DNA from: Epinephelus fuscoguttatus
Taxonomy: Eukaryota > Chordata > Actinopteri > Perciformes > Serranidae
DNA length: 64,000 bases
Assembly: GCF_011397635.1 (NCBI RefSeq)
Contig: NC_064773.1
Location: forward strand, 27,751,449 to 27,815,448
Direction: 5' to 3'
This document shows positions 10,423 to 22,708 of the stretch, piece by piece (the stretch's first letter is position 1; every line of letters starts with the position of its first letter). Under the pieces are notes generated by a model. It saw only the letters and a program-made list of their open reading frames with translations. It was not told the origin of the DNA and ran no database searches. A program made the translations under genes and the position numbers.

Positions 10423-13400
10423 ATGAAGACCAGAGTTTGTAAAAGGGAGTTCAACATCATCCTCCTCTTGCTGGTTGTGTCTGTCTTAATTATTCTGCTA
10501 CAAAACATGAAGGTGAGAACCTGACTTTGGTGGGACTGCTTGAATGGGGACCCTAATATCAGTAATGTCTTCACTGCAAGTAAATCTTATTTGAGTTTAA
10601 AGTATTTTCTCTCTTAATCCTGCATCTTGACTAACTGACAGCAGCAGCTTCTATAGTTAAAGGTTAAGGCTGGCATTGTTCTAAACCTTTGTGACAAGAC
10701 CAGCCTACTGGTTCCCATTCATTCCTACTGAAGACATAAATCTTAACAAATAGATCACAAATGTATAGTGTTTTGAAAAGCCAAGTCATGGCCACAAAAT
10801 GTTGGGCACTGAAGAGATGACTAAATGCAATTTCAGTTGGACTATAAATTACTCTTTAAATATGACTTTTGACTCCGTGTGTGTTACTGTCATCATTTTT
10901 GTTGTGTTCAAAGCTTAATATTCCTACTGAATCACCACCTTTCACCTTCACTGTGATCTGTCATGATTAATCAGGGGAAATTAGTTAAAGTTGTCGTCTA
11001 ACTTCTCTCATCAGTTTGTGAAAATACTGAGGGTCTTTGGTAAGGGTATAGATTTCATTTCAACACCGGGGGGTGAGAAACACACATTTTTGAAACAGGG
11101 GAGGTTGGGATCCATCCATCCATCCATCCATCCATTCATCCATCCATCCATTTTCATCTACTTATATGGAGCGGTGTCTCGGGGGAGCAGGTTGAGGAGA
11201 ATCCTCCAGATGCCCCTCTCCCCAGCAGTGCTTTCCAGCTCCTCCTGGGAGGACGCCAAGGGGTTCCCAGGCCATGCCTGTCCATGGGCAGCCCCCTCAC
11301 TCTGACATCTTTACATTTCATGCATGTGTAGGTCCTGTTTGTGCATGTGTGTGTATTTTGGGCCTGTGTGTATGCCAACAGACTGAAAAGACTGAATTTC
11401 CCCTCAGGTATTAATAGATCATGTATATCTTCTTATAATCCTTCCAGCGTGTTCTGGGTCTGCCCCAGGGCCTCCTACCAGTTGGATGTGTCCACAAAAC
11501 TTCTAACAGGAGGCGCCCAGGAGGCATCCTGATCACATACAGTACAGGCCAAAAGTTTGGACACACCTTCTCATTCAATGCGTTTTCTTTATTTTCATGA
11601 CTATTTACGTTGTAGATTCTCACTGAAGGCATCAGAACTATGAATGAACACATGTGGAGTTATGTACTTAACAAAAAAAGGTGAAATAACTGAAAACATG
11701 TTTTATATTCTAGTTTCTTCAAAATAGCCACCCTTTGCTCTGATTACTGCTTTGCACACTCTTGGCATTCTCTCCATGAGCTTCAAGAGGTAGTCACCTG
11801 AAATGGTTTTCCAACAGTCTTGAAGGAGTTCCCAGAGGTGTTTAGCACTTGTTGGCCCCTTTGCCTTCACTCTGCGGTCCAGCTCACCCCAAACCATCTC
11901 CATTGGGTTCAGGTCCCGTGACTGTGGAGGCCAGGTCATCTGCCGCAGCACTCCATCACTCTCCTTCTTGGTCAAATAGCCCTTACACAGCCTGGAGGTG
12001 TGTTTGGGGTCATTGTCCTGTTGAAAATAAATGATCGCCCAACTAAACGCAAACCGGATGGGATGGCATGTCGCTGCAGGATGCTGTGGTAGCCATGCTG
12101 GTTCAGTGTGCCTTCAATTTTGAATAAATCCCCAACAGTGTCACCAGCAAAACACCCCACACCATCACACCTCCTCCTCCATGCTTCACAGTGGGAACCA
12201 GGCATGTGGAATCCATCCGCTCACCTTTTCTGGCCTCACAAAGACACGCGGTTGGAACCAAAGATCTCAAATTTGGACTCATCAGACCAAAGCACAGATT
12301 TCCACTGGTCTAATGTCCATTCCTTGTGTTTCTTGGCCCAAACAAATCTCTTCTGCTTGTTGCCTCTCCTTAGCAGTGGTTTCCTAGCAGCTATTTGACC
12401 ATGAAGGCCTGATTCGCAGTCTCCTCTTAACAGTTGTTCTAGAGATGGGTCTGCTGCTAGAACTCTGTGTGGCATTCATCTGGTCTCTGATCTGAGCTGC
12501 TGTTAACTTGCGATTTCTGAGGCTGGTGACTCGGATGAACTTATCCTCAGAAGCAGAGGTGACTCTGGTCTTCCTTTCCTGGTCGGTCCTCATGTGTGCC
12601 AGTTTCATGTAGCGCTTTGATGGTTTTTAAGACTCCACTTGGGGACACATTTAAAGTTTTTGCAATTTTCCGACTGACTGACCTTCATTTCTTAAAGTAA
12701 TGATGGCCACTGTTTTTCTTTAGTTAGCTGATTGGTTCTTGCCATAATATGAATTTTAACAGTTGTCCAATAGGGCTGTCGGCTGTGTATTAACCTGACT
12801 TCTGCACAACACAACTGATGGTCCCAACCCCATTGATAAAGCAAGAAATTCCACTAATTAACCCTGATAAGGCACACCTGTGAAGTGGAAACCATTTCAG
12901 GTGACTACCTCTTGAAGCTCATGGAGAGAATGCCAAGAGTGTGCAAAGCAGTAATCAGAGCAAAGGGTGGCTATTTTGAAGAAACTAGAATATAAAACAT
13001 GTTTTCAGTTATTTCACCTTTTTTTGTTAAGTACATAACTCCACATGTGTTCATTCATAGTTTTGATGCCTTCAGTGAGAATCTACAATGTAAATAGTCA
13101 TGAAAATAAAGAAAACGCATTGAATGAGAAGGTGTGTCCAAACTTTTGGCCTGTACTGTACCTGAACCATCTCAACTGGCTCCTTTCAACATGAAGGAGC
13201 AGTCTCTCTTCTGAGCTCCCTCCAGGTGTCTGAGCTCCTTCAGAGGAAACTCATTTCAGCTCCTTGTATCCACAATCTTGTTCTTTCGGTCATTACCCAC
13301 AGTTCATGACCATAGGTGAGGGCTGGAACATAGATGGACAAGTAAATCAGGAGCTTTACCTTCCAGCTCAGCTCCCCCTTTACAATGACGGTCTGGCGCA

Positions 13401-16400
13401 GTGCCCACATCACTGCTGGGGCTGTGCCAAACTGCCGATCCATCTCACACGCCATTCTACCCTCACTTGTGAACAAGATAGTGATACTTGAACTACTTTG
13501 CTTGGGGCGGTTACTTTTTCCCAACCCGGAGGAGAAAATCCACCATTTTCTAGCAGAGAACCATGGCCCCAGACTTTGAGGTACTGCCTCTCATCCAGAC
13601 TGCTTCGCACTCAACTGCAAACCGCCCCAGTGCATACTGGAGGTCATGGTGTGATGGAGCCAACAGGACCACATTATCCGCAATGACTCTCTTGTTCCTC
13701 AGGGAGAACTACACAACACAGCAGTGTTCTGCCGAGGGTTCATGAGCATCCCCAAACTCGCTCTGCCCCTGTTACCCATGGCAACTGAAAAAGGCAAGAG
13801 TCCAGCTCCTCTGCAAGAGTTTGGCTCCAGAACCAGTGCTACGTGTACAGGTGAGCCCAACTATATCTAGTTGGTACCCTCTACCTCCCCACCAGCTCCA
13901 TTTCCTTCCCCACCAGAGAAGTGAAGTTCCACATTCCTTATGTCAGTCTGTGACGCCAGGGTTCAGCATGTGTGGGTCCCTGCTCTTGCCTGCCACCCAG
14001 CACACAATACACCAGACCCTGATGCCTGTCCCTGCAGGTGGTGGTCCCATAAGTCTGAGGCTTCATGGTGTCTCTTGCCCCATGGTGCAAAGCCTGGCCA
14101 CTAGACACTCGCCAGCACCTATCTGTGCCTTTCCCTCATTAGTTTAAAGTGGAAATGTCTTAAAGATCATCATAAATAAAAATAAATTAAATTAAATAAA
14201 AAATAATAATAAAAGTCCTCTGCTACTTTCATGTTGGGGGGACAGACAGACATGTTCAAAATATCAAGGATGACGTGTCCTCTGCATGTACCCCCAATAT
14301 ACTCACCCCTCTAAATCTATGCCTATGTTCCCTGATGTTTTATACTTTTAGTGTGGTTCAGTCAAATCTGTATGCATTCAAATTCAATGAATCTTTTAGC
14401 TATGACAAGCTCCCACGGTCATAACCACCAGGAGTTCAACACCCTCTATGGTGCTTCTAAGCTAATGACATATAGCTTGAATTTTTAGTGAACAAGAACT
14501 TGAAACACACACAAAAAACTCTGGCAATCTTGGGCAATCTTAACAGTGGTTACCCCCCCCCAAAATACTCATATGGTCTTCTCTCTTAGCCTATGTACTT
14601 TATTTAGTTCATTTCCTTTCAGCACATTTGTTTGATTCATTTTATAGTCACTATCTCTCTCTTGACCCCCTGCCAGTTTCGCCATGCAGTGACCACCATT
14701 GCTGCCCTGAGAGTTTCCATTAACCTCACCAAGAATCATAGCTTCTTCGCCTTCCAGCCACTCTCCACTGAGGATTCTGTGGAGGAACGCCTCCTACTGG
14801 ACTCCATTGCTTGGCCTGAAACTCCACTTTTGCCAGGTCCTGTTTCCCTGGAGAATACCAGTGATCCAGCTCACAGCACCTTCACCATTCTCCCAAGGAG
14901 GGGAGGACAGTGGCATGTAGGGGATCAGCTGGAGGTTATGATAGAAATGTGTGACTTCCAGGGTAGTCCCAAGAGGTATGGGGGGGACCTCTTACTTGCC
15001 CGGCTGCACAACCCAAAGCTTGGTGCAGGTGTTGCTGGGCAAGTGGTGGATCATCTCAATGGGAGCTACTCTGCTGTATTCTCTCTACTCTGGGAAGGAG
15101 ACGCGCAGGTTGAGGTGATGCAAAAAACTATGTGGTTGTACTGCAGGTGTTTAATCTGTCCTTTAAATGATTGATCAGTAAGCCCCCTTCTCTTTAGAGT
15201 AGTTACTGTAGCTACATCTGTTAGCTTTCACTTCTCACATAGCACATACTGTATACAGTTTGTAATAAAACAGTGGCAGATTTACCACTCCAAGTTCTTA
15301 GTTATTTTAGAAACAATGTGCCTTTTCCATTTCAGATGAAGCCGGGGTCTCATTTCTTGCCACCAATTGTAGATTATTTGTCAAAAGCTCTGGTTCTCTA
15401 TCCTACCAGGTGATGCTGGTTCACCCTAGTGAGGCCATTGCAGTGCTATGTAGGCTGACCAAAGAACAGCCTGACAGGATTTACTTCAGGAGCCTCTTCC
15501 GCTCAGGCTCACGCTCTGAAAGTAGCATCTGTAACGTCCGCCTACATCCAACCCAGCCGCTGTGCAACTATACTGACCTCCGTACAGGCGAGCCTTGGTT
15601 CTGCTACAAGCCAAAGAACCTGAGCTGTGATGCCAGGATCAACCATATGATGGGAGGATACAAACAAAACATCAAGGCCAACGAGGACAAGCTCTTTAAT
15701 AAGTGAGGAAACAGAGAGATAGGACTGGCATTTTGTTCTAATGAATGCATACATCCGCTGTTACCTATGTGTCTCCTTGGTGGGGAGTTTCAGAAGTTTG
15801 CAACTACAGACAGTTAAGATTGAATCTGAAGATGTTTACAGTCTAAGATAATACTGTTAGAAATACAACAGCCCACCTGTGGGCCCTCCTATGGTGATTC
15901 TGGATGATTATGATATGTAAAACAGCTGCTGTATTTGTTGTTATTTAAGGGGTTTTCTCATAGGACATATCATTCGAAAGCTATCCTCCTCACGGTGCCA
16001 TTAATGGTGACCATTTCAAGATACAACCACCACAGCAGGCTCAATAAACACTTCTGTTGGACAAAAAAGAAGAAGAAGAAGAAGAACATCATCAAATAAA
16101 CAGTTATAACTCACCTATAAAGCATTATCATAATCCACAGATCATATTTTCCAGACCAAATCACAGCTTACACAACTTACACTTCTCACACACTAGTAGT
16201 TCAGATGATCTATATCCAATGTAAAACACATGATTACATCCACAGATATCCACAAACTGCTGTTACATTGTTTTAAATTTCACATTTCTCCACATATTAT
16301 CCATAGTTTCTCCCATACTGCATGTATACAAACCAACTGGCATATCTCAAAATGAGGGCAAACTCCGAGTATATTCCATTGACACTTCACTTCAGCGGCC

Positions 16401-17933
16401 AACCAGTAAGAAAACTGGATAGTGTTCGCTGTGATTCATTAATATTGGATTGTAAATGTATACATTTTGTTTTGATTGGACAGCAGTAAGCTGCCAATCA
16501 TCAGGCCTTATTGTCTAGCAACTAATTTCCATCATTTGGAAGTGGATTTGCTTTAATCAAATGGGGGTTGGAAAAACCATAGATGCACACAGGTTAGCTA
16601 GCCAACCTGCTGTGACCCCTAGCGCTGGGATCTGTGCCTCTGACAGTAAGATATTTTCTTATGTGTGCTTTTCCTTCAGTGGTGCCAACATGAAAGTCTT
16701 CATTCAATCTTCAGCACCTGCCAATGTCACTGTGTTGCCAAAAAATGAAGGTAAAGCCTGATTTACTGCCACCACTGCCTGTAAAGATAATTTAAAACTG
16801 AATATGACAGAAAATGAAAGTAAAACATGCGTGACAAAGGACTCTACTTTCCTCTGGGTAGTGTTTTCCTCTAGAGAGATGTATAGAGGTCAATTTGAGA
16901 AGAGCCCCAGGAGCATGGAGCACTGGATGAAAGGTTCATAAAGACGCACCAGCTGCTGGTGGATTATAGTTTCTCATAAGTAAAGATAGTCTATAATAGG
17001 TTTATATAATCATTTTATATTTTATGCTTTTTTCATGGGATTTGTTTGCAATAAGAACAATATAAACTAACCCCACCCTTAGCCTTTAACTTCCTCTCAG
17101 GTCAGCCAGAGGTGAAGAGCAGCTATTTGACACCTGGACCCTCCGGCTATTATTATCAAGGTGTATGGCGAGCACTAGGAGGCCCCACAGTTCACCAATT
17201 CAACAACCCCCCTGCCATCAGTCAGTGTCTGAAAGGCAAGGTGGTCCACATGTATGGAGACTCCACCATCAGACAGTTTTTTGAATACCTCACCCGAGCT
17301 CTACCAGGTAGCTGATCTACAGGATTTATGGCAACAGTTTGATTTTGTTCACACTGTTCACACTAATCTGTTCCCTCTGTCATGCTTTTAGATCTTAAGG
17401 AGTTCGACCTGCACAGCCCGAGGCAAGTTGGACCTTTCATGGCCTTGAATTATGCAAACAACATCATGGTCACATTCCGCTGCCACGGTCCTCCTATCCG
17501 TTTTGGCAAGGTCCACACCAGTGAGCTTCGTTACATTGCTAATGAACTAGATGACATAACTGGAGGCACCAACACTGTCGTAGTTCTTGGCATCTGGTCT
17601 CACTTCAGCACTTTCCCCATGGAGGTATACATCCAGCGGCTGCAGAACATCCGCAAGGCGGTGGTGCGACTGCTGGACAGGGCTCCAGGCACAGTGGTCA
17701 TCATCCGGACAGGAAACCCCAAAGCTTTGACACTTTATGAGACAATAACCAACAGTGACTGGTACACTCTGCAGCGTGATAAGGTGCTCAGAGCCACATT
17801 CAAAGGACTGAATGTTCATCTGATTGATGCCTGGGAGATGGTTCTGGCCCACCACCTGCCGCACAGCCTCCACCCACAGCCTCCCATTATTAAGAATATG
17901 ATTAACGTTATCTTGTCCCATATATGTCCTTAA
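10423..17933 (+). CDS. nxpe3-like: NXPE family member 3-like protein (complete, six coding exons)
   Basis: Coding exons: 10423-10512, 14677-15114, 15410-15702, 16680-16750, 17101-17307 and 17392-17933. All junctions are GT-AG, phases match, and the sum is 1,641 nt (546 aa plus TAA). Exon 1 gives a signal anchor (hydrophobic residues about 11-27), so a type II membrane or secreted glycoprotein of the secretory pathway is expected. Exons 2-3 are the neurexophilin-like part. Exons 5-6 form the PC-esterase-like domain with GDST at 350-353 (Ser352) and a C-terminal DAWEMVLAHH segment (Asp512, His 520-527), the layout of SGNH-type acyl-ester enzymes. Alignment by eye with vertebrate NXPE3 is good over almost the full length, including matching exon joins (DAQVE/VMLVHP, LFN/NGANMK). 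The substrate is not deducible; a related member, NXPE1, has been connected with sialic-acid O-acetylation. A 5'UTR acceptor probably lies at about 10381. No damage is seen. Confidence 0.9.
11108..11145. repeat. (CCAT)n-type microsatellite
   Basis: Repeated CCATCCATCCAT units at the edge of the LINE fragment in NXPE intron 1; this is a common terminus for this fish LINE family. Confidence 0.75.
11150..11537 (-). mobile_element. LINE fragment, 3' part, split by a Tc1 insertion
   Basis: Read on the minus strand it encodes the C-terminal segment with PTGRRPWGRPRTRWKDY, characteristic of an abundant fish non-LTR retrotransposon. The + strand shows the familiar TCCTCCAGATGCCCCTCTCC-like words. 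The fragment stops exactly at the TA where the Tc1 element begins and resumes at 13161. I do not assign a clade firmly (RTE-type is possible). It lies in NXPE intron 1, antisense to the gene. Confidence 0.75.
11540..13158 (-). mobile_element. Tc1-like transposon with ~270-bp inverted repeats
   Basis: The ends CAGTACAGGCCAAAAGTTTG and its complement are flanked by TA on both sides (11538-11539 and 13159-13160), the Tc1/mariner target duplication. Inverted similarity is unusually long: 11540-11809 pairs with 12889-13158, and the left arm includes the last coding part of the transposase. The element interrupts a LINE in NXPE intron 1. Confidence 0.93.
11703..12710 (-). pseudogene. Tc1 transposase, frameshifted
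   Basis: Minus-strand pieces in different frames give the expected order. A helix-turn-helix portion (about 12384-12608) is followed by LWSDESKFEIFG with the first catalytic Asp (about 12270), then a QQDNDPKH-like segment with the second Asp, decayed near 12000-12040, then SRDLNPMEMVWGELDR with the catalytic Glu (about 11890), and finally a C-terminus ending YFEETRI at 11703. At least two frameshifts and a stop break the frame, so this copy cannot be active. Confidence 0.9.
13161..14130 (-). mobile_element. LINE fragment continuing from 11150-11537
   Basis: The homology interrupted at the Tc1 insertion continues here without a gap (…AACCATCTCAACTGGCTCC…), through the reverse-transcriptase 3' region and towards a GGTGAGCCCAACTATATCTA word typical of the family's more 5' part. 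Frames are broken by stops. A second fragment of the same family is at 29095-29520. Confidence 0.7.
15115..16679. other. NXPE introns 2 and 3, non-coding content
   Basis: Apart from exon 3 (15410-15702) this holds AT-rich intronic sequence. A short (AAG)n run lies at about 16069-16085. No further exon or recognisable element was found. Confidence 0.5.
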
Positions 17934-20660
17934 AGGGCAGTTAGTTGTGTGTTTGTTGGGAGAGAGGAGTAGGGATTAAAGCACACATTAAGTTTATGTT
18001 AATGTTATTGCTGTGTTTCTACCATGTGCTGCGTTTTTCCTTCAGCAGCCCATGCACAGGCTAGACTGACAATCAATTTTTAATCATGGAATGCTGAGTG
18101 AGCACAAAAAAACGGCTAGAAAAAATATCCCTCGAAAGAGAGAACAAGATTCTGCTGTTCTATGATTATGTATACTGTTTGACATGTTAACTGAATTACA
18201 TCTTTGGTTGTGGGGTGGTGTGACGTACAGATATATAATTTCCTTCTGAATTGCAATTTTTGTATTTTTAATTTTATATAATGTCAGGGGAAATAACAAA
18301 TGACATTTACTCTTGTTACTGTAATTAAGTTGTGCTTTTTTTCCCTTTTGTTTTGAGTTCTTGTACTTCTTTTCTTCTTGTACTATTTTTTTTAACTGTT
18401 TTTGTTGAGTTTGTTTTTTTTAAATCATACCCTTTTATCACAAGGATTGTACTCAGGTACATTTCTAGATATATCTGCAGGGAACTGTTACATGAAAGTC
18501 AGGTTGATGCTAGGACTTAGTAAACAAAACCAAAAGTGCACAACAATGCAGTATGATTTTGGATAATTTCCTTATGGGATATTGTCAGCATTATCATACT
18601 CTGACAAAGTTTTAAAAAGGGTTGCATCTACCTTAATTAAACACTGATTTAAAGTAGCACCCGGTGAGAAAGCTAAGTTACCCAAATCAACACACCTGTT
18701 GCTGACCCAGTTGCGTGCTAGGTGTAACCAACACACTAAAATACCACCAGCAGCAACTTCTGCTTTTATTAAGCAGGTGTATATAAACTGAGTCTCTCCT
18801 TTGCTTTGACTTGTATGTTTATACATCTTAGTCTTGTTACCATGGTGATGTTGATTCTGTAAAAAGCGGCAGGCTATTTATTTAATGTAACCCTAAATGG
18901 GTTGTTGCATGTGTCATGGTGTCCATAGAATTTTTTTTATTGTTTTATCAAATGTCTTTAATTTTCTGAGTTTTGTCCTTTTTCTGGGTAACTGTAAGTG
19001 GGCTGCAAGAAGGAAGGTGGTTGTACCATGAAATTTCAATTAATAGCCTGGGCTATTATTTGCTTAAATCACTGAAATCAACAGGCCTCAATATGGGAAA
19101 GGTGTCTATATGGGACAGGCTTTTAATTCTTTACTGTTGCTCAGCAAAGATCAAGAGATACTATCAAAAATTAGGCTTCAGATAACATATCAATTATGAA
19201 TCTGATGAATTTGATCTCGCTCTGACAGACAGAGCATCAGAGAGACAAAGAAATGAGTTATGGCCCTTGAGGATTACGGCACCTAGCATACCAACACAAC
19301 AACACTTCTATAAAAAAAAATTAAGGAGTTGGCAAGACCAGGCTTCTAATTGAGACAGGTGTTTGTTTGTCAAAGTGCAGCCACACCAGGCCAGTAATTG
19401 GGAGTGGGTGTTTATTTGGGACCAGGCTTTTAATTGAAGTGTAACGGTAACTGATAGTTGTATGAACAGACTGAAAAGTGCAATCTATAGAAATTGAAAT
19501 AATTGTTTGTTTGGACAGAAGGGCTGATGCTGATGCTGTTCCACTTGTGTACATTGATATTTAAAGGGACACTTTGTCAATTTTCAACCAGCTTTGTATA
19601 ATAATAATGTAGTATGTGTAAATGAGCAGTGGTAAACTTACCTTCATCTTACCAGCTCTCAGTTCTCCCAGCTTAAATCCGCTCAAGATAGCTGGCTCTA
19701 AGGTTTTTGCCCAAACTACGGATTGTAACTTTGTTATTTTCAAAATGCCCGCCACCAAAAGATTCAAACAAAACCCCAGTCACCAGTATATCGCCAGTAT
19801 AGTTTGGTAAGATTTTTTTTTTTTTTTTTAATTTTGTAAGTGCTCTTATTTTGAAGTTTTTTGTTGTAACCTGTAAATATTGTCAGAACATTATCACTGG
19901 CATCGTCAGTCTGGACCGCAGAAATCAAACTACTATAATCAACATTTATTAAACAAGTTAAATAATGCAACACATCGCTCTCATCTGTTAACTGTTTAAC
20001 TTTAGGAGCATGTTGGAATCTCTGTTGGGCGTCTATGTGGAAATTAGAAGCCTTCTGCTGTCTACAAGTACACTGTTTGACTGTAATTCGTCACCAGGCT
20101 CTTCACATAAGGCGAAGAGCCTGGTAGTTGTTCACTCTGAATTTTGTCTGGATTCTGGTTCCGGTATAGAGAGCGGATGCGGAATTCACCAAATTCACCA
20201 AAGTAAAACTTTAAATTCTGGCGCACCATCGATTTGGGGCGATGAGGGGTGTAAGAAAATTGATTAACTTAATGGCTTGGGCCTTTTCTTGTAAATTATA
20301 TTCTTTAAATTAAAAAGTTTCACCGCATTTTTATTAGCTTGGCGCTTTTATTTTGACGGAAAGGCGCATCCATCGAATTCCGGATCCCGTCTCACTTGCC
20401 CTGGCTCCGGTTCCTTGCCAAAACGGCCACTAACGGCCCCAGACTAGACTGTAATACAAAAAGTGGGCACCATGCTGTTTCCTGACTTGTGAAAACAGAG
20501 GCTGAAAAAAAATGAGAGCAAGATTTTAAAACTAAGCAGTGTTGATCTGCGCTGCCTATTTCTCACCTCAAATGTTTTCAGAAGAATACTTTAGCTCACT
20601 GTTTAACGGCAATTTGAGATGGTTTGTCACCAGCTGACTGGTCAGGGTACCTTCAAGCAA
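17934..20660. other. 3' flank of NXPE3-like gene and repeat-rich intergenic DNA
   Basis: No polyadenylation signal of the canonical AATAAA type was spotted soon after the stop; ATTAAA occurs at about 17974. Around 19560-20500 the sequence begins TTAAAGGGACACTTTGTCAA and resembles a fish MITE family with this terminus, but the other end is not clear. No other gene is seen. Confidence 0.4.
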
Positions 20661-22283
20661 TTTTTTCATTTATTGTTTTGGACAAAAAGTAGAACTGCGG
20701 TGACATCAGAGGCGGAAGTAACTTCAAAATAAAAGACAGGAAGATATGCTTGCCTATAAAACTTATAAATATCCTATAAAACTTTCCCATGTATCTTTTA
20801 TTTCCACTTACACCTGATGTTTTAAACTTTCCCATGTATCTTTTATTTCCACTTACACCTGATGTTTTGCGCATTTTGAAAAGCTGCCTGCCATTGCTGT
20901 GAGCAACTTTTTATTCATAAAAATAGAAATAAAATGTTATGATCGCAAATTTTATGGCTACAATAAAACTTGTTGTTCAACCATAACGTTGCTGTTCAGA
21001 GACTAATAAGGGAAATCGTCATGCATATTGTTCCCATGAAAGACGTATAGGGATTCTCTCTGTGTTTTAATATTCATTCGCCGAATTGTTTGCAATAAAG
21101 TAATCGAGGATATAATAAATTATTGTGTGTGCCGCGTTGTTACTGTAACTGTAGCGATGAGGAAACTGCGCCTCATTGGGAGGTTGACATAAAACCTAAA
21201 TTAAAATAGGAAAAGTTATTAGAACGTAACATAGCAGCTCCTTCACTTGCCTTCATATGAACATTAAAGGTTCCTCATCATATTCAAATGTTCAATAGTA
21301 GCTAAGGTGTTTGTATTCATGTATTTATTAGTTTATTTGTGAGGGACATTGCAAGAAATACTAACATGTTAAAATAATATGAATCAGATGTGTTGCATAC
21401 AGTTAGGGCTGCCACTAACTTATATATTTTTTAAAAAATAATCGATTAATAATTGATTATTTTATTCGATTAATCAGATTTTGAAAAAAAGGCACAGGAT
21501 GTATTTTTGTATGACATTTCTATTGTCATAGTAGGTGATAAAACATTTTAATTACATGTAATTAAAATGCTGCCCATCTCTGCCAACAATACATAGGCCT
21601 ATGTGATACAACAATATAAAAGAATACAAGTAAATATATGCTGCATATAATTTGAACTGTCTATATCAATAACCTGAAGAACTGCAGGTCTGTATAATCC
21701 AACAGAAACTAAGAGAAAACCAGGCATTCAACGACAGCAAATAAATCCATAGGCCTACTGCCATCTGCTGGTAAAAAGGACAAACATCAGCTTGACACTT
21801 CACTGACACAACAATGCGTTATGGAGAAAACCCGTGTTAACAGTAACAACAGGGCACACACAATAATTTATTATATCCTCGATTACTTTATTGCAAACAA
21901 TTCGGCGAATGAATATTAAAACACAACCTTTGAGGGAATCCCTATACATCCTTCATGAGAACAATATGCATGACGATTTTCCTTATTAGTCTCTGAACAG
22001 CAACGTTATGGTTGAACAAGTTTTACTGTAGCCATAAAATTTGCGATCATAACATTTTATTTCTATTTTTATGAATAAAAAGTTGCTCACAGCAATGGCA
22101 GGCAGCTTTTCAAAATGCGCAAAACATCAGTTGTAAGTGGAAATAAAAGATACATGGGAAAGTTTTATAGGATATTTATAAGTTTTATAGGCAAGCTTAT
22201 CTTCCTGTCTTTTATTTTGAAGTTACTTCCGCCTCTGATGTCACCGCAGTTCTACTTTTTGTTCAAAACAATAAATGAAAAAA
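20661..22283. mobile_element. Large foldback element, ~0.45-kb inverted arms
   Basis: 20661-21147 is the reverse complement of 21840-22283 with few differences, separated by a ~690-bp loop. The arms carry no gene; frames at 20653-20874 and 22115-22402 are mirror images of each other. The left arm has an extra tandem 45-bp unit (20779-20823 and 20824-20868) that the right arm has only once. The loop contains a fragment starting near 21402 (TAGGGCTGCCACTAACT) typical of another MITE. No flanking target duplication was recognised. Confidence 0.85.
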
Positions 22284-22385
22284 TGAATCTGCAAAAAACC
22301 AAAATCGAGCTGTTATTTGAATTTGGTTTTGTCGTTTTTCGTTTTTTGGTTCTGATAACAAAAACGGAAAAACGGCTCCGTTTTC

Positions 22386-22473
22386 TCGTTTTTTCGTTTT
22401 AAACCAAAAAGGAAAAAACGGGAAAACCATGGTATTTCCGTTTTTTCCTTTTTGGTTTAAAACGAAAAAACGA
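22386..22473. repeat. Perfect 36-bp inverted repeat with 16-bp spacer
   Basis: 22386-22421 is the exact reverse complement of 22438-22473, rich in CGTTTTTTCG and CCAAAAAGG words, with spacer GAAAACCATGGTATTT. The neighbouring sequence (22300-22385) is made of the same GTTTT/CGTTTT words. It would form a strong hairpin in RNA or a cruciform in DNA. It separates the foldback element from the LINE. Confidence 0.95.
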
Positions 22474-22708
22474 ACTGCCTGAAGGTAGTTTAGTTTCTTC
22501 TACTTTTTCAATTATTACATTGTCAATTTTAATTTGAACTAGGACATCAGTTTGTGTTTACCAAATAACATAATCTTTGTTTTATCCAAATTTAGGAATA
22601 GTTTGTTCAAAGTGAACCAGTTTTTTTTTATGTGGTCGTTTCCAGGAGTTGCTGTAAATTTTCGCAGGAGCAAATAATGTTGGTGTACAAATTTCATCAC
22701 ATTTGATA

